From Chrysochromulina tobinii (lineage: Eukaryota > Haptophyta > Prymnesiales > Chrysochromulinaceae), in assembly GCA_001275005.1 (NCBI GenBank), contig JWZX01001346.1, positions 1-19,666 on the forward strand: a stretch of 19,666 nucleotides of DNA, given 5' to 3'. A model generated the notes under the pieces. It saw nothing but the letters and a program-made list of their open reading frames with translations. It was not told where the DNA came from and ran no database searches. Each line of letters opens with the position of its first letter. Position 1 is the stretch's first letter. The translations under genes were made by a program, and so were the position numbers. Shown one piece after another: positions 13,209-19,666 of the stretch.

Positions 13209-14723
13209 ATGAGTCAAGATCCAGAGATACTTCGGGTTACACAAGGCATTCCCCAGCCGCCGTGCGCAGATTGGGGCAAGGAGCACTCGCACGCGTCGCG
13301 CCGATGCATCTGGCACTGCATCTTGCAGAGCGACTATCACTCGCTCATGCGGCAGAGCCCGGATGTGATGCTCTCAGTCTTGCAAGCACACCTCGTGAGC
13401 AAGAAGCAGGTGAATGAGCATCCGCTGTGGCCGCGAGGTGCAAACACAGTGCAGCAGCTCATGCGTCAGCACACTCGCGACAAGTTGGACTTCATCATTC
13501 TGATCATGGCCATCGCCCATAGCAAGGACGAGCGATGCGGAAGGCTCCTCTCATCGCCCTCATCGTCGACCGTCGAGCAGCGCACCCCGCCGTCTCCACC
13601 GGCATCGGAAGGGCTGACGTGCGGGCCGACGAGCGCCTTCGACGTGCGTAGCCTGCCTTACCGTTGGCTCCCCGGCTTGCCGTACCCGCGCACGACGCTC
13701 AAAGAGGGCCAAACGGCCGGCCGACGCCGCTTCGAGGTGATGCACATCGCAGACTACTGGCCCGGGCCCATGTGGCTGTACCACGCGCCGGGCTCGGGGG
13801 TGTGGTGGGACCCGGGCCCGCGGGTGATTGTGGCGCGAAATCTCGTCGATGCGGTGCTCAAGTTCAAGACGATGAAAGAGATCATCTCTCATCTCAATTG
13901 GGTGGAGCGTGGCGACCGGCGCGTCGAGCGCTTCCGCGCGTGGGTCAACTGGCGAGTCGCGTACGGCCGGACGCCGTGGGAGACGGTGCTCGAAGGTGCG
14001 GCGGCGGGCAATACCAGCTACACGCCGTTCGCATCCGCCGGCGCTCTTCTGGGCATGCTTCTCACAGAGGCCCCTCCCACGACGGTGGATTCCATCATTC
14101 TCAGAGAGCAGAGCCACTTTTGGCCGCGGGGCTCGGGTTGGCCCACGGGCGATCAGTGGTTCGCGTCGTCGATGGTCTCGGCATGCAACTCGGACGGCAC
14201 GAGCGGTACGGCGCGGGCGGACGGTCGGCCGTGGGGTCGCGAGTACCACATCCCCGAGATGGTCGATCTCCGAGCTTCGAGATCCAACAAGCGAGGCGAG
14301 CTCGCGAGCACGGCACCGCCTGCAAGAGCCTCGCGGCGTGCTCGGCGGACCAGCGCTTCTGATTGCGAGTCTGATGAACCTCGTTGCTCGTTCTGATTCA
14401 CGCTCTGATGGCCTCCTTCATCAGGTAAGCACGGCACCGCCTGGCGAGCCTCGCGCGACATTCCACAGAGCCTATTCCTCTCGCTCACAGCAGATGAGGC
14501 GGGCACACGCCCGTGCGCGCGCAGCTTCTGGAACGGGCTCTGCACGAGCTGCTCGAACCGGACTGAGCGGCTGTGCCAGTGCAGCCTCTCCAAGCTCACG
14601 CCGAGTGGCCATCCGAAGCCGGGGCCGAGTGCCCGATGGATCTCGCTCTCGGGGATCACTCGGCCGGACTTTGACGCGGCGCTGGCGCGTCGTTGCTGCC
14701 TCGCGCAATTGGAGGGGTTGTGA
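13209..14723 (+). CDS. Unrecognised secreted aromatic-rich protein with one short intron
   Basis: Preferred model: 13209-14307 joined to 14425-14723 (465 residues). The first ATG is at 13209, but an ATG at 13461 opens a classic signal peptide (MRQHTRDKLDFIILIMAIAHS) and gives a 381-residue secreted product, which I think more likely. The conserved-looking core follows: RRFEVMHIADYWPGPMWLYH, then GSGVWWDPGPRVIVARN (numbered from 13209, about 172-211). Next are TMKEIISHLNW, ILREQSHFWPRGSGW and YHIPEMVDLR. I recall similar uncharacterised alga proteins but no named domain. Exon 2 is cysteine-rich (CARSFWNGLCTSCSNRTERL, then CQC) and ends RCCLAQLEGL. That frame reads like protein and the others do not. 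An alternative GT donor at 14338 also keeps the frame (475 residues). Confidence 0.55.
14308..14424 (+). other. Introner-like intron of the aromatic-rich secreted gene (117 nt, GC-AG, or 87 nt GT-AG)
   Basis: The 3' end CTGATGGCCTCCTTCATCAG differs by one base from the intron ends in the membrane-protein gene on the other strand. With the donor at 14308 the intron begins GCACGGCACCGCCTG. The same 15 nt occur at 14429-14443, four bases into the downstream exon. This is the exon-copy pattern seen in the other introns. The non-canonical GC donor is the weak point. The canonical GT at 14338 would leave the first copy in the exon, out of its matching frame. Confidence 0.6.
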
Positions 14724-14858
14724 GAGCTTGTCCTGATCCTGTGTGATTTGTTTGCCGCCCGCGCCGCATCTTCGCCGCGGAATCCAAAAGTTTATGCGAG
14801 CGCAAAGTTTGATCTCACGCGTATTCTGAGCGGGCAGTAACAGTGCCGTAGCACCGGT

Positions 14859-14922
14859 TGTCGCGACTGTCGTGTTAACGTTCACACACGTGTCGCGTCT
14901 GTCGTGTTAACGTTCACGCGGC
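14859..14922. repeat. 32-nt tandem direct repeat upstream of the carrier gene
   Basis: Two copies of a 32-nt unit containing CTGTCGTGTTAACGTTCAC start at 14859 and 14891, with one mismatch in the first half. Each carries the palindrome GTTAAC. They lie 70-132 bp upstream of the carrier ATG at 14991, where a promoter element would be expected. No regulator can be named. Confidence 0.8.
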
Positions 14923-14990
14923 ACGGGGAACTCTCCATTCGCGACGCTCGCTACGGCATTTGGTCTTCCTGTCGGCGCTGCAGAAACTTA

Positions 14991-15911
14991 ATGCCCGCCG
15001 CAAATCCGCCGACCGTCGATGCACTCCTGGCGGGAGGCATCGGTGGCGCCTGTCTCTGCCTCGTGGGCGCTCCTTTTGATGTCGTCAAGGTGCGACAGCA
15101 GCACCACCCCTCGTCATCCGCACTCGAGGTCGTTCGCTCGATTGTGCGAGTCGAAGGCATCCGAGGCCTGTGGCGAGGAGTGACGGCACCACTCTTGGTG
15201 GCGGTGCCCCAGTTTGCCGTCGTCTTTGGCGCGTATGCGATGGCGCGTAGCCTCGTGCAGAGGATCTCCTCCAAACCGCAGGAAAATGCTCGAGATACGG
15301 CTGTCGCGGGAGCGCTTGTTGCGCTGCCTACCTCATTCATCTATACCCCAGTGGACCGGGTGAAGCTGGCCATGCAGGTGGATGGGCACAGAGTCGCCTC
15401 GGGACAGGTGGCGCGCTATTCTTGTGTGCGCGAGTGCATCTACGAGCTATGGCGTGCCGGCGGCATCGCCAGCTTCTCGAGAGGCTTCACAGCCACGCTG
15501 GCGCGCGATGTACCTGCGTGGGCGACTTACTTCGCGGTCTATGCTACCCTCAAGCAGACGCTCTCTCCATCGACCGGGGTGCTCGATGGCCGTGCGAAGC
15601 TCTCCCCGGCCGCGAGCCTCGTCGCCGGCGGCGCCGCCGGTGCGGCCTCATGGGCCGTTTGCTTTCCAATCGATGTGGTCAAGACGCGGTTCCAGTCGGA
15701 TCTGACGTACCGCACCTACCGGTGCACCATACGGGCCGTGCTGCGCAGCTCCGGGATCGGCGGCCTGTTTGCTGGCTACTGGACGATCGTGCTCGGCGGC
15801 GTGCCGCGCGATGCCGCATGCCTTACCGGCACCGAAGCCGCGCAGCGAGCGCTGACCTTGCGTCGCCAGTCAATTTCGCTAAGTCTGGACCCGACCTACG
15901 ACGCTAGCTAG
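14991..15911 (+). CDS. Mitochondrial carrier family (SLC25) transporter
   Basis: A 306-residue product, the usual family length, in a single exon. The ATG at 14991 (MPAANPPTVDALLAGGIGG) is preferred over the longer frame that starts with a GTG at 14904. Three homologous repeats are visible, each with the Px[DE]xx[KR] signature: PFDVVK at 28-33, PVDRVK at 120-125 and PIDVVK at 226-231. EGIRGLWRG and GGIASFSRG follow in repeats 1 and 2, and the weaker GIGGLFAGY in repeat 3. Carriers exchange small metabolites across the inner mitochondrial membrane (sometimes plastid or peroxisome). The general layout recalls the carnitine/acylcarnitine and basic amino-acid branch, but the substrate cannot be fixed from sequence. 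The gene converges on the lipase, with stop codons 11 bp apart. Confidence 0.92.
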   Translation: MPAANPPTVDALLAGGIGGACLCLVGAPFDVVKVRQQHHPSSSALEVVRSIVRVEGIRGLWRGVTAPLLVAVPQFAVVFGAYAMARSLVQRISSKPQENARDTAVAGALVALPTSFIYTPVDRVKLAMQVDGHRVASGQVARYSCVRECIYELWRAGGIASFSRGFTATLARDVPAWATYFAVYATLKQTLSPSTGVLDGRAKLSPAASLVAGGAAGAASWAVCFPIDVVKTRFQSDLTYRTYRCTIRAVLRSSGIGGLFAGYWTIVLGGVPRDAACLTGTEAAQRALTLRRQSISLSLDPTYDAS

Positions 15912-15922
15912 TAGCTTTAGTA

Positions 15923-16761
15923 TTAAATTTTTAGCGGTTCCGTTAGTAGGCTAGTATGCCCCTGATCCACAAAGTCAGCTCCCCAGATCATCATCTCCCT
16001 CACGGAGGCCTCGCCGCGCAGCCTGAGAAAGTCGCTGGGCTTGCCGTAGGCCTTGCGCATCCGCTCGTCGCGCATGGGGGAGATGCGCGTCACGGGCAGG
16101 CTTCGGAAGTCCCCGGGCAGCAAGTATGAAGGCTGTTTCATCCACGGTAGTACCTGTAGCACACACGGTGCACACATCGTATTGAAAAGAGTGCACGGGC
16201 GCAGTGCAGAGTGCGGGCACTGTGTGAGTCTGGGGGTGGTACGCTTGGTAACGAGCCGTCGACGCACTGCGTTGCGCGGAACGTGGCGGTCATCTGACGA
16301 TCGAGGAAGAATGGAACATGCACAGAGGCCATGCAGCTCGAGATGAGGTCGCCCCGGTCCTTGAAGTCTGAAACGGCGACCTCTTGGGTCCATGGTTTCG
16401 TCAGCGATGTATCCTTAAGCAGCGAGACCTCGCGCACTAGCACGCTGACGCGACCACGGCAACGGTCCGCTGCGTCCGCTGGTAGGAGCTCGTCGAGCCA
16501 GCGATGTATGATCGGCCCCCAGATGCCGTACAAGCCCCAGGGGCCGCGATCAAAGACGCCAGCCTCGTTGCTCAGCATGACCGCCAAGTCGAGAGCTTCT
16601 TCCATGTCCGTGCCGCACGCGGCAAGTGTCGCGGCTAGTGCTCCCGCACTCGCGCCCACCATTGGTGTGGAGGCCAGATCAAGCCTTCGGCTCAGTCCAG
16701 TGATGGCACCGGCTTGCCACCAGAAGAAGAGCCCACCACCAGGGAACGCCAAGCCTCGCAT
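15923..16761 (-). CDS. Patatin-like phospholipase (2 exons)
   Basis: Modelled as 16761-16243 joined to 16153-15923: 750 nt, 249 residues. Patatin-fold enzymes are Ser-Asp dyad acyl hydrolases acting on phospho- or galactolipids. The oxyanion loop is GLAFPGGGLFFWWQAGAI at 3-20. The nucleophile elbow GASAG at 36-40 gives Ser38. The dyad aspartate is Asp168 in CVDGSLPS. All catalytic elements are present, so the enzyme should be active. Exon 2 supplies SYLLPGDFRSLPVTRISPMR and an helical C-terminus ending EPLKI. No signal peptide or membrane anchor is seen. The product is short for the family, with only a minimal catalytic domain. The ATG at 16761 is immediately before the oxyanion loop, so an upstream exon is possible but not needed. 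Confidence 0.85.
16154..16242 (-). other. Intron of the patatin-like gene (89 nt)
   Basis: Donor CCAAGC|GTACCACC and acceptor GTGTGCTACAG|GTACTACC splice in phase 0 and join DGSLPS to VLPWMKQPSYLLPG. A second in-frame acceptor 24 nt further (GAAACAG|CCTTCA) would give a protein eight residues shorter. The intron start and the exon 2 start share GTACYACC. This is a weak form of the exon-copy pattern, without the CCTCCTTCATCAG end. Confidence 0.7.
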
Positions 16762-17439
16762 AAAAAGGCGCTCACTTCTCTTTTCAAGTGTGAACGTCTG
16801 GAGCTGTGAACAATCGCTCCAGATTTTGACGACCTAGCCATTGTACGGTTCGTCGGTTCCACTTCCTGCGCGGCTGTACGCGTGTGGTCGGTCTGGACGG
16901 GGGACCTGGGGGTGCGTATCGTTTTACGTTTATGCAGAAACGTACTTAAAACGTACCTGTGTTTGCGTGACGGGGTGCCTGCTACACGCGACGCACCCGC
17001 TGCGTATTCTCACCCAGCGCTCGCGTGAACACACGCCTACCTGCGTTGTAACGCATCCTGTGGTGCGTAAACCCGCACGTGGTGCGTACATGCTCAATCA
17101 TGCATTTCTGCACCGGCCACACTTTCCCCACACTGCGCACGTCTTTGCGTCCATGTGCGCCTAGCGCGGCGTGGAGCGTGCGATGCGTACATACGCACCC
17201 ACCTGCGTGTATGCACCCCGCGACGCTGATACTACTCGCCGGGAACCGACCGAACGTCATGCTCTCTGAAACTAAAAAGCGAGCGGTACGGTAGCGGGTA
17301 CGGGGTAGCGGTACGGGGGATTGCTCTGCAGGGCGGGGCGGAGGGATCGCGGTCCCAGCCCTGGGGCGGCGGGAGGCATTGCGGCCGCGCCCCGCGCCCC
17401 GCAGCTCACCGACTTCACCTCGTTCAATAATTGTTCATC
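16762..17439. other. Intergenic region with dense TGCGT/ACGCA words
   Basis: These 678 bp hold the promoter of the patatin-like gene and the 3' UTR of the LRR gene, with no credible ORF. Between about 16914 and 17207 the word TGCGT or its complement ACGCA occurs about eleven times, including a palindrome at 17184-17197 (TGCGTA, CA, TACGCA). From 17281 to 17320 a short GGTACGG/GTAGCGG repeat follows, then very GC-rich DNA. Confidence 0.6.
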
Positions 17440-19661
17440 TCAGATACGCAGCTTTAACCCAGCCTTTCCTTGCATTGCCTTCCGAATCAAAGCCTCCCCT
17501 TCCTCGCCAATGCAAGGGTTGCACTTGAGGTTGCACTCGGTCAATGCGCCATTGACGCACAGAGCGTCGGCAATCGCCGTGATGCCCTCTGCAGCGTAGG
17601 TGCCGCGGTAGGCGTTCACTTCGCAGAGTGAGTTATTGGAGAGGTCCAGGCTCGTCAGCGCGCCTGTGACGGCCACCATGGCGGCCACAGACTTTGCTCC
17701 CACTGGACCGATGCGGGTCTCTACCATGCTCAGCGACGCGAGCTTGGTCTCCTTGTTGCTCAGGATGGCCTCGCAGACTGCGCTTACGCCCTCATCCTTG
17801 AGCTCGTTGAAGGACAAATCCAGGGCCGTCAGCCCGCCGTTGACGCCAAGCATCTTGGCCACATGCTTGGCACCTGCTGCCCCTCCGATGTTGCTGTTAC
17901 TAAGGAAGCCTCCACTCAGATCGAGCTCCTTGAGCGTCTTGTTCTGTTCCAGTGCCTCGCAGATGGCTTTGGTGCCCTCCTCCCCCAAGTTGTTCCTGGC
18001 GAGCGACAGCTTCGTCAGCACGCCTGTGACGGCCACCATGGCGGCCACAGACTTTGCTCCCACTGGACCGATGCGGTTCATGACCATTTTGAACGACGCG
18101 AGCTCAATCTCCTTGTTGCTCAGGATGGCCTCGCAGACTGCGCTTACGCCCTCATCATTGAGGTCGCTGGACGACAAATCCAGGGCCGTCAGCCCGCCTG
18201 TGACAACAGCCTGTGACAGGTCCGACGCCAGTAGGATCGCATCGGCCGGCTCGAGGTACTTGTTGCGGAAGTCAGCGGTGGTCTGGTCGCGCCGGATGCC
18301 GCAGAGCGAGATACCCTTCTGCTTGGCGACCTCAGCGAGCATCTTGGCGGACTCCGCATCAAGCTGATTGCCCAGGAGGTTGGTCACCGTCAGCGCGCCA
18401 TTGACGCACATGGCGTCGGCAATCGCTGTGATGCCCTCTGCAGTGTAAGTTCCTCTTCCACGAGAATCGAGGCCGCACAGCTGGTTGGAGCTGAGGTTGA
18501 GGCTCGTCAGCCCGCCGTTGACGCCTAGAGCGGCGACGAGCTCCTTGATGCCCGTCATGTCTTTGCCGTAGTGAGTGAGATTATTTCCGGACAGGTTGAT
18601 GCTCGTCAGCCCGCCTGTGACAACAGCCTGTGACAGGTCTGACCCCAGCAGGATCGCATCAGGCGGCTCGAGTCCCGTGCGGGAGAAGTGAGCAGTGGTC
18701 TGGTCGCGCTGGATGCCGCAGAGCGAGATACCCTTCTGCTTGGCAACCTCAGCGAGCATCTTGGCGGACTCCGCATCAAGCTGATTGCCCAGGAGGTTGG
18801 TCACCGTCAGCGCGCCAGTGATGCTCGTGCGGAGCGCCTCGGCGATCAGCTTGACACCAGCAGGGCCGATGTTCTCAAAGGAAGCGTCCAATGACATGAT
18901 CTTGCTGTCCTTATTGCCGCAGATGGCGGCAAAGATGGCTCCCCAACCCTCGTCCCTGAGCTTGTTGCCCCTGAGCTTGACAGACGTCAATGCGCCGTTG
19001 ACGCGCAGAGCGTCGGCAATCGCTGTGATGCCCTCTGCAGTATAATATCCTTGGCAAGATTCATTGACGCCGCACAGCTGGTTGCCTGAGAGGTCCAGCT
19101 GCAAAACAAATCAAAGCAAGGCAAGGGTTAGAACAGAAAGAGGCTACTCTAGGGAGGTCAGAAAGTGAGCACCTGTGTCAAGGCGCCATTGACTCGCAGG
19201 GCGTCGGCAATTGCCGTGATGCCCTCTGCGGTGTAGGTGCCATGTTGGTCTCCTTCCCAGTCAGTCCAGATGCCGCACAGCTGGTTTCTGGAGAGGTCGA
19301 TGCTCGTCAGCCCGCCCATGACAGGCACGAGGTACGCAAGAAGCATGCCACCTTCGACGCCGATATTTCTCTCTTGCAGGTCGAGCTCAGAGACGGAGTC
19401 GTCGCGAATCATCTGCACCGGTATGCCGCGAATCTCGCCAGAGCCGGCGCAGGCGACAGCTGCAAGCAGTAGCTCGAGCGGCGGCTCGCCTTCTCCCTCG
19501 ATGCAGCTGAGGAGAGCGGTTTCGGCAGGGCCTCCAAGGAACGGCCTCTCGTCCTCGTCCTCGTCCTCGTCATCATCACTCTCGTCCAGATCCACCCCGC
19601 GGACCGCGGTCACATTCACCTCGAAGCCCTCCCAGCGCAGTCGGGCCAGGCTGGGCAGCAT
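17440..19661 (-). CDS. Leucine-rich repeat protein, ribonuclease-inhibitor type (NLRC3-like), 5' end probably incomplete
   Basis: Modelled as 19661-19173 joined to 19098-17440: 2,148 nt, 715 residues. The splice repairs an LRR (NGALTQ|LDLSGNQL). Residues 24-39 are acidic (DLDESDDDEDEDEDER). From about 90 the chain is a run of RNI-type LRRs with the beta-strand motif LTxLDLSxNxL and helices such as YTAEGITAIADALRVNGA, about 28 residues apart. The LRR fold gives a curved protein-binding scaffold. No NACHT, kinase or other effector domain is seen. Inserted twice is a non-LRR segment KGISLCGIRRDQTTADF followed by LEPADAILLASDLSQA, a phrase I associate with haptophyte LRR proteins. Only 5 bp remain upstream of the ATG at 19661, so an earlier exon cannot be excluded. 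Confidence 0.8.
17655..18198. repeat. 180-nt duplicated LRR module at a 360-nt offset
   Basis: 17655-17838 and 18015-18198 are close copies (for example GGCCACCATGGCGGCCACAG in both) at an offset of 360 nt. Each encodes two LRR units (EGVSAVCEAILSNKE and IGPVGAKSVAAMVAVTG). The offset is a multiple of three and the reading frame is kept. Confidence 0.85.
18186..18817. repeat. 215-nt duplicated module at a 417-nt offset in the LRR gene
   Basis: 18186-18400 and 18603-18817 are near-identical over most of their length (for example CGCAGAGCGAGATACCCTTC in both). They encode the KGISLCGI and DAILL segments plus the flanking LRR (NQLDAESAKMLAEVAKQ). The offset of 417 nt keeps the frame. Confidence 0.85.
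19099..19172 (-). other. Conventional intron of the LRR gene (74 nt)
   Basis: Donor CACAG|GTGCTCAC and acceptor TTTGTTTTGCAG|CTGGACC splice in phase 0. It has a clear T-rich tract before the acceptor and no copy of the downstream exon. It serves as an internal contrast to the introner-like introns in this window. Confidence 0.85.
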
Positions 19662-19666
19662 CCTCC

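Noticed and set aside
14904-14990. 29-residue N-terminal extension of the mitochondrial carrier as a targeting peptide
   Set aside because: It needs a GTG start and overlaps the 32-nt promoter repeats. Carriers of this family usually lack a cleaved presequence, and the ATG at 14991 gives the standard length.
16841-17164. Plus-strand ORF in the TGCGT-rich spacer
   Set aside because: It starts with a non-ATG codon and its Cys/His/Arg-rich sequence follows from the TGCGT/ACGCA words. It also runs against the promoter of the patatin-like gene.
17636-18367. Plus-strand ORF antisense to the LRR gene
   Set aside because: It exists only because LRR repeat codons leave the antisense frame open. The minus strand carries a clear LRR pattern and a spliced first exon.

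Overview
The window looks like nuclear DNA of a compact, GC-rich eukaryotic microalga, most likely a haptophyte of the Emiliania/Chrysochromulina/Prymnesium kind. That assignment is an inference. It rests on a ribonuclease-inhibitor-type LRR protein with idioms I associate with haptophytes, a proline-rich wall protein fused to a membrane domain, very short introns, a mitochondrial carrier, in-frame minisatellites throughout the genes, and no operon or Shine-Dalgarno organisation. No rRNA, tRNA, CRISPR array or intact transposon was seen.

Layout: 1-473 holds tandem repeats and no confident gene. Four minus-strand genes follow. They are a SAM-dependent methyltransferase whose C-terminal half is unrecognisable (1337-474), a protein with 11-residue amphipathic repeats, one hydrophobic segment and an SP-rich tail (2734-1595), a roughly 1,030-residue repeat-rich protein ending in armadillo-like helices (6152-3066), and a three-exon proline-rich/polytopic membrane protein (10200-6435). 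Three plus-strand genes come next: a DUF707-like, signal-anchored glycosyltransferase-type protein (11150-12652), an unrecognised secreted aromatic-rich protein with a short intron (13209 or 13461 to 14723), and a mitochondrial carrier (14991-15911). The carrier converges on a patatin-like lipase (16761-15923), with only 11 bp between stop codons. The window closes with a minus-strand LRR gene (19661-17440) that probably continues past the right edge.

The most notable signal is a family of introner-like introns. Introns in two unrelated genes on opposite strands end in almost the same 20 nt (CTGATTGCCTCCTTCATCAG), and they begin with, or close to, a copy of the first 15-28 nt of the downstream exon. 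One intron has expanded into tandem 71-nt units plus an 11-nt satellite, and a related decamer array lies at 89-195. By contrast the LRR intron is ordinary, with a pyrimidine tract and no exon copy. The spliced reading frames of the multi-exon genes all close without a stop or a remainder, which supports the models.

The genes do not form one pathway. Several products are probably secretory, membrane or cell-surface proteins (the proline-rich channel-like protein, the glycosyltransferase-like protein, the aromatic-rich secreted protein). The repeat-rich proteins B and C both carry 11-residue helical repeats of unrelated sequence.
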